Shown one piece after another: positions 37,171 to 47,900 of a stretch of 64,000 bases of DNA. Below the pieces are notes generated by a model. The model did not search any database and had not been told where the DNA came from. It saw only the letters and a list, made by a program, of their open reading frames with translations. Both the position numbers and the translations under genes were made by a program. The stretch is from Raffaelea ambrosiae. Taxonomy: Eukaryota > Ascomycota > Sordariomycetes > Ophiostomatales > Ophiostomataceae. The stretch covers positions 1,748,939 to 1,812,938 of the forward strand of contig PCDI01000001.1 in assembly GCA_002778195.1 (NCBI GenBank), read 5' to 3'. Position 1 is the first letter of the stretch. Each line of letters begins with the position of its first letter.

Positions 37171-37753
37171 ATGGACAACAAGGACGTCGAATACTGGACC
37201 GGTCAGTTCAACAATGTTCTGGCCAAGCCGGGTGACCACATCAATCAGAAGTCGCCCGAGGATGCCGAGTCGTGGCACGAGTCCTTCTTTGGCTGCTGCA
37301 GCCCGATCGACCTCTGCCTGGTGACGTGGTGCCTGCCCTGTGTCACCTTTGGCAAGACTCACCACCGTCTCCGCAAGGATGCCGAGCTTCAGGGCTACGA
37401 GCCGATCAACAGTTCTGTGAGTAGCCAGCACCCAGGATAGTGTTTGCGTCTTGTAGCACCAAACACAGCTGACACTCTTTTCTCTTCATCAGTGCCTTCT
37501 CCTCTGCGGTTCTTCCTGCTTCGGTCTTCACTGGATCCCCATGGCTCTGCAGCGCGCCGACATCCGCGCCAAGTACAACCTCCAGGGCAGCTGCCTCGTC
37601 GACATTGCCACGGCCTGCTGCTGCGGTCTTTGTGACCTGGTCCAGGCTGACAAGGAGGTTGCCTACCGGGAGCCTCTCCAGCAGGGTGGCACGAAGATGC
37701 AGTACCAGGCTGCTGAGGGCATGAGCTACCCCCCTGCGGCCCAGCAGCAGTAA
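37171..37753 (+). CDS. PLAC8-family cysteine-rich protein
   Basis: Two exons, 37171-37416 and 37493-37753; 168 aa. The PLAC8 domain is recognised from WHESFFGCCSPIDLCLVTWC, LPCVTFGKTHHRL, then after the intron CLLLCGSSCFGLHWIPMALQ, RADIRAKYNLQGS and DIATACCCGLCDLVQADKEV. The CCxxx(x)CPC-like block here reads CLPC. The C-terminus is a Gln/Pro tail. In plants and fungi such proteins lie in or at membranes and have been tied to metal resistance or cell-size control; the role here is unknown. The ATG at 37171 follows a CT-rich leader and TTTTCCACA, a good initiation context. Confidence 0.9.
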
Positions 37754-39055
37754 AAACAGTTACCAGAAATTGCTAGTTGTGCTATAACCACTGCGCTTTG
37801 CATTGTGCTGTTTCGCTTTGTCTGGCTCTCGGCAAGTTTGCTCTGGGAGGGAGTAATAATTTGATACCAACAAAATACATCATTTCTTTTCATGATATCT
37901 ATCTCCTTTGGTGATTTTGTAAATCTACATTTTTGTGATTGCCTTTAGATTTTTTTTTTCTTTTTCCATCCAGTTATTGACTTACACGGAAGATGCCTGT
38001 ACATGCTAGGGGCCACCCACAAAAACGTTGCCAGGCCAAGGTGCGGCTGACCAGCGCTTGGCCCTTTTCAGCTTGAGAACAAATGAAACCCTGCCAGGAG
38101 CAGACAGCACTGGACCACTCAAAAAAATCTGCTGCCGTCACCACATGGACAGCCCTATGCCAAATATGGCATTCAGAGCGAGAAACAGCACTGTAGCCTG
38201 GCAAAAGATTCAGGGAGGGAAACCAAGTGCTGAGTGTATGCCGAGCCAAACGGGACGTCTCAGATCTGCTGCTACTGAGAGTATCAGGAAGTATCTGCCA
38301 CCGTCAAGACGTACCCGAGTTCCTCGGCAGGATGGTTGCAATGTTACGGGTCGTCCAAATGGGTCGTCCAAATGGGTCGTCCTCGTATGAAAGTAGAAGA
38401 ACACCAAGCACCTCTGTATTTTACGCGTATAACGTAACAAGTTTCAAAGACGTTTACTAAAAAAGAAATCTACAGATTAAAAAAAAAAAGCCCAACGGCA
38501 GCGCGGCCAAGTCTTGGCGATATTTTCCTGGGTGGCAATCTCGCTTGGGGGCAGCCACAGCGTCAGAGAATAGCAAAGAGTTAGAAAATGCAGAACTCAT
38601 CCAGCGGTTGCGCAGCTGGTGGCGTTCTTGCCATATCTCAGGGGCCTCAAATGTGCACTTTTTCTTTCCTGCAGCAAGACAGCTCCAGTCCTGGATAGTA
38701 TGCTAAACAAAGTACTGCATAAAATAGGGGTGCACTGAAAACCAGATAAATTCGATAGCAGGCCAGACATGCCAAACGTGAAAGGAAACGAAACTCGACA
38801 TATGCTACAACGTAGTTACAACGTACAATGTATGTAGCATGTCCCTACACTGCACTTGCAGGATGCTCCACTACAGCGAGCACTCTGATTGAGATGTGAT
38901 CGTCGCTGGTCGTTCCCTGAAGTGGTGCGTGTAAACGAGCAGAAATGGCTTTTGTCCGTCAATGCCTGCTTTTTGTCCACTTCCAAGGTATGATCGTGAC
39001 AGAAGTATGCCTTGACCTAGCCGCTGTCGTCGAGACCAGCCCAAACGGCCTCACA
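37754..39055. other. Intergenic 1.3 kb, no gene seen
   Basis: 3' flank of the PLAC8 gene, then unannotated sequence with a CGTAGTTACAACGTACAATG motif cluster at about 38810-38845. No supported coding region. Confidence 0.5.
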
Positions 39056-39595
39056 TCATGTCCTTTTCGTCTTGCCGCCGGCCAGTTCCGGCACAGCACC
39101 CCGTTGTGAGCGCAGCCAGACGTCCAGATGGTCGACGCTGTTCAGCAGACCGATGTACTCGACGTGTCCGTCAGGGCGTACCAGAACATACCCGGCCTCG
39201 CCGTGGAAGCCATACCGCGTGTGTGGGCTGCTGTTCCTGTCCAGTAGAACAGCGGCATAGTCTTCTTTTTCTTCTCCTTCCAGCTCGAGAGTCTTGGCTT
39301 GGTTCTCAGTAGCAGCCACCATGGTTGTGCGTGGTTGGATGTCTGGGTTTGTAGATGTGGCAGCTGCCTGCCGGGCTTGGTCTAACCCAGTCTGAAGAAA
39401 GATTGGTTCTTGGCCCTTGGTGACCCCCGTGAAGCGAGGCGGAATGACCTAACGAGACGGAATTTCGGCCGGTGAGAATACCGATCAACTCGTTTGCCGT
39501 GTTTGTCGCACGCATCAGCTGTCGCGTCTCAGGAAAATGGAGGGAGAAGATGTATTCTCTAATGTTGTACCTGAGAAATCCAAGGTGATGCAGCT
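39056..39595 (-). pseudogene. Decayed C-terminal fragment of an FAD-dependent monooxygenase
   Basis: Read on the minus strand, 39595 to about 39460 gives a frame with SLHFPETRQLMRATNTANEL, resembling the segment before the C-terminal domain of fungal phenol-hydroxylase-type flavoprotein monooxygenases. The frame then breaks. A second frame from about 39450 to the stop at 39056 reads VIPPRFTGVTKGQEPIFLQT and ends with HGEAGYVLVRPDGHVEYIGL, the thioredoxin-like C-terminal segment (VLVRPDGHV). The FAD-binding domain is absent upstream, where the sequence becomes AT-rich. No intron with normal length reconnects the frames. Most likely a relic; a short expressed protein from Met at 39322 (88 aa) cannot be excluded. 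Confidence 0.55.
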
Positions 39596-39882
39596 GTCTG
39601 TTTTCAAAATTTTTATTTTCATCATTGAACCATTAATGCTACGACCATTATGACATGCAGGGGAATGAGTCTAAGAACAATCAAACCAAAGGAAAGACGA
39701 AAAGACACGAAGAGCGGGAACAAGGTAAGGGAAACAGGAGGAAAAACAAAACAAGAGAAGGGGCTAGATGAACATGAGCAAAACAGACGGGTTCCCAATG
39801 CTGCTGGTAGACAAATGGTATCCTTTTTTTATATGATCGTTTTTTTTCCGATTTTTTTTTTTTGGTTGTTCCTTTATTCTTT

Positions 39883-41462
39883 TCAGTGCTCCACGTCTTC
39901 CCAGTCTTGCCAGCCGCGGCCCTTGACCTCTTTCAGTTCTTCGGTTGTGTGGACCTTCTTGTTGGTGAAGTAGCCCGAGTTGATCTTGGCGTCGATCTCG
40001 ACACGCGAGTCGGCGGGAATCATTTCTGTGTAAAGTTAGTTTCTGTATTTTTGGGGGGGGGGGGGGGATGCAGACAACGCACCATCAGGAATGGGAATCC
40101 GCTCCAGAATGGGGATGCCCTGCTCGACAATGGCGTCGTGCTTCATGTTGGACATGGACAGCATGCGGTCGATCTTCTTGATGCCGAGCCAGTGGAGGAT
40201 GTCGGGCATTAATGCTTGGAAGCGCATCTGGGAGGAGTCAGTCAGTAAGGGGAGGCTATAGGAGAGAAAGGGAGGCGGAGAGAACGCACATCCCGGACAC
40301 CGGCCACGTTCTCTGTGCGGGCAAAGTACTTGTCGGCCGTGTCGCCGCCGCGTTTCCGGGCATTGTACACCAGGTACTTGACGACCTCGCCGAGGGCGCG
40401 GCCCTCTTTGCGGAAGTAGATGACCACGCCGGAGCCGCCGTTCTGGGCCTCCTTGATGGCCTCCTCGATGCCGAAGGCCAGGTAGGGCCGGCACGTGCAA
40501 ATGTCCGACTGGAACACGTCGGAGCCGTTGCACTCGTCGTGGACGCGCAGGGCCAGCTTGCAGTTCGGGTCGGAGACGCGCTCGGGCGGGCCGAAGATGT
40601 ACACGGTCAGGCCGCCAATGGGCGGCAGGAAGACCTTGATGTCGGGCCGGGTGACGAGCTCCGGGTAGCTGCCGCCGGTGTGCTCAAAGAGGGCGCGGCG
40701 CAGGGTGGTCTCGTCGATGCCGAAGCGGGCGGCCACGCCGGGCAGGAACCACACGGGCTCGACGGCGCACTTGGTGACCTTGACGTCGCCCTCCTTGTTG
40801 ACGACGATGGCGCCGTCGACCGGCAGCGTGCCGGCCCGGATGGACTCGGTGATCTCGGCGACGCGCATGTTGGCGCGGGTGATGGCCATGGTCGGCCGCA
40901 CGTCGAGGCCGTCGTCGAGGTACTTGCCGTAGTGCTTGACCACGTCGTGGCCGAACGGGTCCAGCGACACGATCTTGGTCGGGTCCGACCAGGCCGGCTG
41001 CTGGGGGAACTGGAAGGTGGGCTGGGTGTTCTCGAAGCTGGGGCGGAAGTTGGCCGGCAGGTCGCCGGCCGCAATGGCCAGCGCGCTGTAGACGCAGTAG
41101 CTGCCGCCGTGGGCGCCGATGGCATTGCGCTTCATGAGCGTCTCGCCGTTGCGCGAGACGAGGATGGGACCGCGCTCCTGGGGGTCGGCAGCACCCCATT
41201 TGAGCTCGACGGGGTCGACGACGCTCTGGCCGGGGTATGTGGTCAACTGGGGGGGGGGGGGTGTTAGTGATACGATCCAGGGCAACCTCGTGGGAAATCC
41301 AAGAGCGCAGCACGCAACATGCTCAAGAACACGAGCGAAGCGAGAAAACAAGAAAAAGAAAACAGAAAGAAAAACAGAGAGACATACGATGATGCGGTTG
41401 GAGTAGCCCTGGAGGGGCTTGGGCGTGACCCCGTTGGTGTTTGACTCGTTTTTCACAGCCAT
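39883..41462 (-). CDS. URC1: URC1-type GTP-cyclohydrolase-II-like protein of uracil catabolism
   Basis: Four exons: 41388-41462, 40290-41246, 40083-40227, 39883-40025; 439 aa. The zinc site of the GTP cyclohydrolase II fold is present as Cys264-x10-Cys-x-Cys (CNGSDVFQSDICTC), followed by IYFRKEGRALGEVVKYLVYN, equivalent to the QEGRGIGL segment, and by a C-terminal LGIKKIDRMLSMSNMKHDAI like the product-binding end of the family. It is longer at the N-terminus than riboflavin-pathway enzymes, as in URC1 of Lachancea kluyveri, required for growth on uracil as nitrogen source and thought to open an activated uracil derivative. The ATG at 41462 (ACAAAATGG context) is preferred; the frame extends 24 codons further upstream. 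It lies next to URC4, which supports the assignment. The intron at 41247-41387 has a C-run before its acceptor. Confidence 0.88.
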
Positions 41463-42466
41463 TTTGGTGTTGTGGTTGTCGGGATGCAGAGGCAAGGGAT
41501 CAGGATTGAAGGAATAGCTCGTAAACTTTTTCATATTTCAGAGGGAGACCGTGTCGGCAGCCGGGCCATTTAAGTGTCAGGTTTCCGGGCAACAAAGGGC
41601 AAGGCAGGGTCGACAAGGAAGGGGACGCACGTTGCCTGGTGTGTCAAGCGGAGAAAGAAGCTGTGCTGTCCGATGCTAGCAGGATCTGAGCTATGTTCTT
41701 GGCTGTGCGCATATCCTGCAAGGTCGGTGGTGGACTCGCCTCTGCCGACGCAGGAGGGGGAGACTCGCACACACACACACACCCTCCATGACGATAAGTT
41801 GGATGATAACATCGTGGATCCACAATATTAGGTTTAGGAGGCTCGTGGGCGATAGCACCCCCCTCAGGTTATCAGTGGGACGGAGGGGGGGGGGTGCAGT
41901 GGTGCAGCCGGAACTTATCTGGGCAGGGTGTGTGCCGAGGGCGGCGCTAGGAAGAGGGGAGCTGGCGACACCCCTCACTGGAGAGCACTGGAGGACCAAT
42001 GATCTGTCTAGTCGGGCGTGTGCCATTGGAAATTTGTAGCTTATCACGTAGATGGGTTTTGGAGCTGTTCTGGGCAAGTAAATGTCTCGAGCTTCACGAC
42101 GCCGGTTTCGGAACGTCGTCCACGTGTAGCTTTGAGCAGCGCTGGCACCCAGAGAGTTGCGGTCTGTTTAGTGTCTTGTTGGGCTGATACGCAGTTGTGT
42201 TTTGCAGTGTCATTGTAGGTGATGTCGTTGGTCACGGCTTCGAGCTGTGAAGTCCAGGTTGGGACCAAGCGGAGTTTACAACTCGAGGTACTGAATCACA
42301 GCGAATGCTCGGGGAATGCTAGACTGTGAAACCAATTGCTTGCGGAATGGAAAGCAGATCACTGACACCACGCAAATCACGGAAAGCTCAAGACACAGAA
42401 ACCAGTTGCTTGCTCGAAATGCCAATCTACCAAAAACACTACAAAAATACACGCTTCCTAGCTTGT
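41463..42466. promoter_or_regulatory. URC1: URC1 promoter region with GATA-type sites
   Basis: Intergenic 1.0 kb between the URC1 start and the URC4 3' end, both on the minus strand. Contains GTTATCAG (41868-41875) and CTTATCTGG (41914-41922), matching GATA-factor cores on either strand, and a (CA)n run at about 41770-41782. No gene seen. Confidence 0.5.
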
Positions 42467-44060
42467 CTAAAACAGTGTGCCATCCCCAAGCAACACCAAC
42501 GGACTGGACTTGGTCTCGGGCCGGTACTTGGCCGCCAGCTCACGTCCGCCCTTCCATGTGCCCGCCTCGAGCATCTGGGCCATGCTCAGCTCGACGCCCT
42601 GCTTCTGGAACGCGCTCGACAGCTGCTGGTACAGCGCGTCCAGCAGGGCCACCGTCATCGCCCGCCACTCGACAATGGTGTCCTCGGTCGGCAAAAACGT
42701 AGGCAGGGTCTCGCCGTCGGCCGTGTGCGCCTTGGCGATGTCGGGCTTGACGGTGAGCACGCCGAGGTCGACAAACAGGCCGCCGTTGCGGTATTCGGGC
42801 AGGCCGGTGCCCAGGTCGGCGTTGACCGCCCGGAGGCCCAGGACGCGCACAAAGGGCACCGTCAGCGAGTAGCCCAGCCACTGGGTCAGCTTGTGGAAGG
42901 GCTGGATGCTGGAGGAGGAGGAGGCGTCTGCGCCGGCCTTCTGGGCCAGCACCTGGAGCGGCCAGGCGTCGCCAATGGGGTGTCCGTCGATTTTCGGGCG
43001 GTCTTCGGGCCAGGCGGGGATGAGGATCTTTTGCAGCGTCGACCACAGCAGCTTGTAGTCGAGGACGCCCTCGGCAGACGATTTGAGGATGTAGTCTGGG
43101 ATGTTAGAAGGAAAAAGAAACATAGGAAACGAGAAAAAAGAAAAAAGAAAAAAGAAAAAAGAAAAAAGAAAAAAGAAAAAAGAAAAAAGAAAAAAGAAAA
43201 AAGAAAAAAGAAAAAAGAAGAAAAAGAAGAAAAAAAGGGAACAAAGGGAAAACAAACAAACAAGCAAAAAAAAATAAAAAACCACGTACCAACCATGTTC
43301 CCTGGCCGCCCCGAAACACCGACAATCTCGGGCAGCGTCTGCAGAGACCTGCCCACACTGTTGAGCAGCTTCACGCGCGGCGACACGCCAATGATGGGAT
43401 TCGCCTCGGTGACCTGGAAGTGCTGCACAAAGACTGCGTCGGTCAGCCCGACCAGCCCGGCCGCGTCCACGGCCACCCCGGCCTGGCCGGAGCTGCTGCT
43501 GCTGCTGCTGCTGAGGGCGCCCGACGCCACCATGTACAGCGACGCCACGGCAATGCCCTCGCTGCGGTTGTACGTCTTCCCGTCGGTCCCCGGCTCCGTA
43601 AACGTCCACACGTCGCCCGCGCCCGCGTCCAGCAGCACCGACACAAAGAACAGGTCGATCAGGCGGCGCACCACCTCGGTCTTGTCGGCGCCGTCCGCCT
43701 CCCACCGGGCGATCTGGGCCGCCACGCGCTCGACACCGCCGACGTCAAAGTGCTGCCAGCGGCCATGCGGAGGAATCTCGTGGAACCGGTCGGGGCCAAA
43801 GTCGCGCTGGGCCGAAAAAAAAAAAGAAAAAAAAAAGAAAAAAGTTAGCAGACGCATGAGCCAGTCAACTGTATGGCATCCTGGGGCCAACCCACGTTGA
43901 TCACACCGGTGACAAAGTCCACCACGGCGGGCATGCGCGAGGCATCGTAGTCAAAGTTGTTGAGCTGGCCCGCCTCGGCAGCGGCCAGGACGATCTTGGA
44001 GCGCTCACGCACCGCCTCGAGGCTGAGGAGGTACTCGACGTCGGACGGGGAGGCAGACAT
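42467..44060 (-). CDS. URC4: URC4-type DUF1688 protein of uracil catabolism
   Basis: Three exons: 43896-44060, 43290-43806, 42467-43095; 436 aa. The sequence matches the DUF1688 family from start to end: SDVEYLLSLEAVRERSKIV, GRWQHFDVGGVERV, YNRSEGIAVASLYMV, the NPIIGVSPRVKLLNSVGRSL segment and ELSMAQMLEAGTWKGGRELA near the C-terminus. URC4 was defined genetically in Lachancea kluyveri as required for uracil catabolism; its exact chemistry is not something I can read from sequence. A run of Ser (AGC/CAG repeat) near residue 190 and another near residue 305 are low-complexity insertions. The second intron (43096-43289) consists largely of a GAAAAAA repeat. A 12-bp repeat lies just upstream of the start codon. 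Confidence 0.9.
43131..43227. repeat. (GAAAAAA)n 7-bp tandem repeat within a URC4 intron
   Basis: Around 11-13 head-to-tail copies on the plus strand, so the pre-mRNA intron reads (UUUUUUC)n ahead of the acceptor at 43096-43097. Confidence 0.9.
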
Positions 44061-45031
44061 GGTGCTGTTGGAGACGGAGGGAGGGAGAGAGAGACAGAGA
44101 GAGAGACAGAGAGAGAGACAGAGAGAGAGACAGAGAGAGAGACAGAGAGAGAGACACAGAGAGAGACAGGAGTGCTCAGATGGCTGGGGACGTCTCCTAG
44201 GTGCTGCCCTGGCAGTTCTTTTTGGTCGTCGTGATCAAGCACAATCGACACAATCTGCACTCAATCTTTTTTCAGTGACGTCTTTGCGGGACCCTTTGCT
44301 GGGGGGGGGGGGGGGGCTTCAGAGAGTAACAGAGGGGTCCTCAGGCGCTAACAAAACGTCCTCTAGTGACACGCCCCCCCACTCACCCCTCCCCATCTCC
44401 ACTGAGGCAGCTGCACCCCAGGGCGTGCCTGCCGTATCGGTGCTGATAAGCCCCTCTTCCTCTTATCGGGTCCACCAGCCTGGGCACAGCAGACACGCCC
44501 CCCCACGATAAAGCTAGTCTCACCAACTCTATCGCCAGCTTCACTCTGGCACGCCCCTCTTCAATTGATGCCCCTTTCGGTCCCCTTCCTCGGATCTTGG
44601 GACGGCCGCTTATCCACCGTTGATCCACCACGTTGGCAGCTCCGTCAACGCAACTTGTCCGAAAACCGCAACATATAGAAAGCTGGACGGACGCTGTCAA
44701 AAGCACGACGGTCCGGCAAGTGGTCCAGAGTAAACGTAAAGTCAGTTTTGTGTCTTAGAGTAGAATTCCACCCGCCCCCTTCTTTGTCTTGGTGTAGACT
44801 TGCTGAGCTATTTGAGAAGAAACAAAAAAGAGAGTTCATAGCCATTTGAGTGTATTCGTTTGCAGCTTCGTGTTGCTCTCGTTTTCTGTGCGTTGTACGT
44901 TCATACGTCTCGTCAGTTTTTTGTTTCTCCTCTTTTCTTTCATACGTTTACTCCATTTTCTTCTTTTTGCTTTCTCTTCACCCCTTCGCCACCTTGCCTC
45001 CTCGGACACACCTCGCAGCCTCACATCCACA
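44061..45031. promoter_or_regulatory. Divergent promoter URC4 / bacterial-type UPRT with several GATA sites
   Basis: Between two genes transcribed away from each other. GATA cores: GATAAG at 44445-44450, CTTATC at 44462-44467, GATAA at 44507-44511 and CTTATC at 44609-44614. Repeated ACACGCCCC-like boxes lie at about 44368, 44490 and 44552. Next to URC4 lies a GACAGAGAGAGA repeat (about 44092-44168), and a G-run at about 44300-44313. The last 150 bases before 45032 are CT-rich leader. Confidence 0.6.
44092..44168. repeat. 12-bp tandem repeat (GACAGAGAGAGA)n in the URC4 leader
   Basis: About six copies with minor variants, 30-110 bases upstream of the URC4 start codon, probably within the transcribed leader. 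Confidence 0.9.
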
Positions 45032-45691
45032 ATGTCCAACATAACAGTCATCAGCGACCCGGCTTTTGAGGCTGGTCTGGCCAAGCTGCGCGACCGCTCG
45101 CTCAAGCCGTCGGCCGTCCGCAAAATCACCGGCGAGCTCGCCGCCATTGTCTCCAAGGGCGCTCTGTCGCCGCCGCCTGCTGCCGACGAGAAGATTGCCA
45201 TCATTGTCGTCCTGCGGTCCGGCCTGGCCATGATGGAGCCCTTCATCGAGTCGCTGCCCGAGGACACCGACATGGTCATCTACCACCTCGGCCTCTTCCG
45301 CGAGCGCCAGACCCTGCAGCCCGTCGAGTACTACAACAAGCTGCCACACAAGACGGCCAACATCAAGCGCGCTGTCATTCTCGATCCTCTCATTGCCACG
45401 GGCGGCACCGCCACTGCTGCCGTTTCCTTAATAAAGTGAGTCAACTACCCTGTTCTCTTTATTTTCGATTTTGTCCATTCATACAAACTTTCCAGATCTT
45501 GGGGCGTCGAGCGGGTCACCTTCCTGGCCCTCATCGGCAGCAAGATCGGCCTCGAGAACGCTTCGGCTGCCTGGCCAGAAGGCGCCAATTTTATTGTCGG
45601 CCACCAGGACGGCGAGCTGGACTCCAAGGGATACGTGAAGCCGGGTGTGGGCGACATTGGCGACCGGTTGTTTGGGACAGCGCTCGAGTAG
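45032..45691 (+). CDS. Uracil phosphoribosyltransferase, bacterial-type (URC6-like)
   Basis: Two exons, 45032-45435 and 45496-45691; 199 aa. The type I phosphoribosyltransferase fold is evident: VVLRSGLAMMEPF, the segment HLGLFRERQTLQPVEYYNKL P that resembles the bacterial Upp consensus, the PRPP-binding loop ILDPLIATGGTATAAV, and the uracil-binding C-terminus VKPGVGDIGDRLFGT. It converts uracil and PRPP to UMP. It is more like bacterial enzymes than like the FUR1-type copy 400 bases away, so the two are not a recent tandem duplication. In the yeast URC pathway a UPRT (URC6) is needed for uracil degradation, so this may be the catabolic copy. The ATG sits directly after CATCCACA, a good fungal context. 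Confidence 0.85.
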
Positions 45692-46057
45692 ACTGGAATG
45701 GAATTGGGGAAATACATTGAAATGCTTTTTTATGTTATGTTGTTTGGCGACGCATTATGGGACTGAACTATGGGAAAGAATAGTCAATGGAATAAGAAAA
45801 AAAAATACGATTAAAAATACGATCAAAAAGACTCTCCAAAAATAGTTGGCCTGATTTTACAAAACACAACAGACGAAACAAGTCAAAAGGACACAAACTT
45901 GGGCACAGCTGAAACCCAACGAGGTGAACCCGCTCTTGCAAACAGGAATCAAAGACTTGCCCACAAACACAACCCGCAGCCAAACAAAGCTTCACAGGCA
46001 AACACAAGTTGTCAAGACAAAGACCCCATTTCGTAAACTTGCCATTCAAATGTCTAT
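45692..46057. other. Convergent intergenic region between the two UPRT genes
   Basis: 366 bases of AT-rich 3' UTR sequence, with a direct repeat of AAAAATACGAT at about 45799-45824. No gene. Confidence 0.65.
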
Positions 46058-47028
46058 CTATTCGTCCGTGCCATAGTACCGGTCTCCAAAATCCCCAAGC
46101 CCCGGGGCAATGTGGCTGCAGTCTGTTAGTGCTCGTCTAGCTGATCTCTCTCTCACACGCAAGGCAACTTACTTGGACGGTGTCAAGTCTTCGTCCACTG
46201 CGGCCGTCACCAGTTTCATAGCCGGGAACTTCTTCATCACCTTGTTCAGACCATGCCGCGAGGCCACCAGGTTGACAAAGATGATGTCCTCCTCCGCCAC
46301 GCCAGACTCCTTCAAAATCTCAATGGCCTTGGCTGCGGAGCCACCGGTAGCCAGCATGGGCTCCAGGATAAGAACAGCTGTTGGGGCTTGTTAGTCGGGG
46401 TTTGCTGCAGAAGAAAAACACTAGTCTCAGAGGTCCAGCTTGTGGCACGCACTCTTGGAAGTTATGTTCTTGGGCAGCTTCGAGTAGATGTGCTCAGGCA
46501 AGCAGGTCTCTTCGTCTCTCTGGATCAAGATCTTGCCCATGCTCAACTGATTGCTCAATCTGTGCAAGTCGCGGTCAGTGCATGTCCCTGCAGGCGAGTG
46601 GTCAACAACAACAAGTCTGCACTCACCCGTATGTCCTCCTCAATGCCGTTTCGAAACTGGCGCCCGCGCGCAGGATGCTGACGCCACAGACGGGCTTCAT
46701 CTGCCGCATTCCATTGTATGGGACGCCCGTTGGTGTCGGAACCTGCACGGCCTCTGTTTGGACGAGGTCCAAGGCTTGCCGGGGGAGAACAATGTTAGCT
46801 GCTATGCATGGCCATTTTTTGTCCAGGTTCTCCTCCCAGCATCCTGCACATCGACCGCTTCTTACCGGCTGCAATCAACTGGCTGGCCACATTGTCAAAG
46901 GTGCTGGTAAAGGTAAACGGGTCCGTCTCCGAGTTACGCAGAACCGTCATGCAGCTGACCAGGTAGTTGCCCTGAGGCAGGACTGTCACCCCTGGTGCAT
47001 AGCCATCGCTGCCGTTGGCGGTGACCAT
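46058..47028 (-). CDS. FUR1: Uracil phosphoribosyltransferase, FUR1-type
   Basis: Five exons: 46866-47028, 46627-46774, 46453-46559, 46173-46377, 46058-46115; 226 aa, near the length of yeast Fur1. Seen in order: VTVLPQGNYLVSCMTVLRNS, PTGVPYNGMRQMKPVCGVSI, LRAGASFETALRRTYG, the eukaryotic-type MGKILIQRDEETCLPEHIYS, the PRPP loop LILEPMLATGGSAAKAIEIL, and IAPGLGDFGDRYYGTDE. It salvages uracil to UMP in the cytosol. Compared with Fur1, the N-terminal tail is similar and no key residue is missing. The transcript runs away from the PRPP synthetase gene, sharing its 5' region, which links substrate supply with use. Confidence 0.9.
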
Positions 47029-47900
47029 GGCTCGTTTGTTCCCTCTTGCTGCTTCGTCTTCCTATTTCTCTTTTATTTTTTTCTGTTCTCCCTCTCAATC
47101 TCTCTTTTCTTTCGATCCTTTTTCTCTCTATTTCCGGTTCTCTTTCTTTTTTCCTAGCCCGGAAGCGTCTCTTTCTCTCCAGATGCCACGTTTCTCGGCT
47201 GGCTGGGTCTATTTCCCTCAAGTAATTAGATGTCGCCGTCCTGCTCGTAAGCCAAGACTGCGTGCGGCTTTTTGATCTGCATATCTGCATTGCCATCCAG
47301 AAAAGCTGGGTTCCCACAATAGCTTTACGGTTGAGAAGGGAGGGGCGTTGATTGTTATCGGAGACGATCTTGGCTGTGACCACACCCCCCCCCTCTTTAT
47401 TCTTTAGTCTGAAGCACCCCTAGCGCTGGCCTGATAGCCTCCATGATACCGTATCACTTGCCACGCCAGGGGGTGCAGGAACTCCAGGATACGAATGATC
47501 CAATACAAGCTCGATTAATTCTACGGAAATCTGGAGAACCGCTTTTTTTTAATTTTGGATCTGTCGTCATTTGTTTGAATCTGTCCATCATGGGATATCG
47601 TCACAAGGCCGAAGAATCAGTTGACCGCCATCATCCTTTTGCCCCAAGCCTGACCAGAAATTTGAGAAGAAGAAACCCCTTTTTTGTGCTAGAAAACCAA
47701 TCGGGTAGATGCCTCTCGTGACGAGTCTCAGAATTCGAGTATTAGAAAAGACTTTGGAATGTAAAAATTCAGCGAAACCGCTCTTGCTACCCCCCCCTCC
47801 CCCCATTCTGGGCTTTGCACTGTTGGACAATGTGAGCAAACAACCGTCCCGTATCTTATTACATCGCATTGCACTAGCTCTGCCCGCCTCCTCCCTCGCC
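47029..47900. promoter_or_regulatory. Divergent promoter of FUR1-type UPRT and PRPP synthetase
   Basis: 872 bases. A GATA core (GTTATCGG) lies at about 47355-47362, with a C-rich box CACACCCCCCCC at about 47382-47395. CT-rich leader precedes the UPRT start. No gene seen. Confidence 0.5.

Noticed and set aside
43131..43227. Possible CRISPR or telomere-like array
   Set aside because: Simple 7-bp repeat without spacers inside a spliced eukaryotic intron; unlike the telomere repeat.
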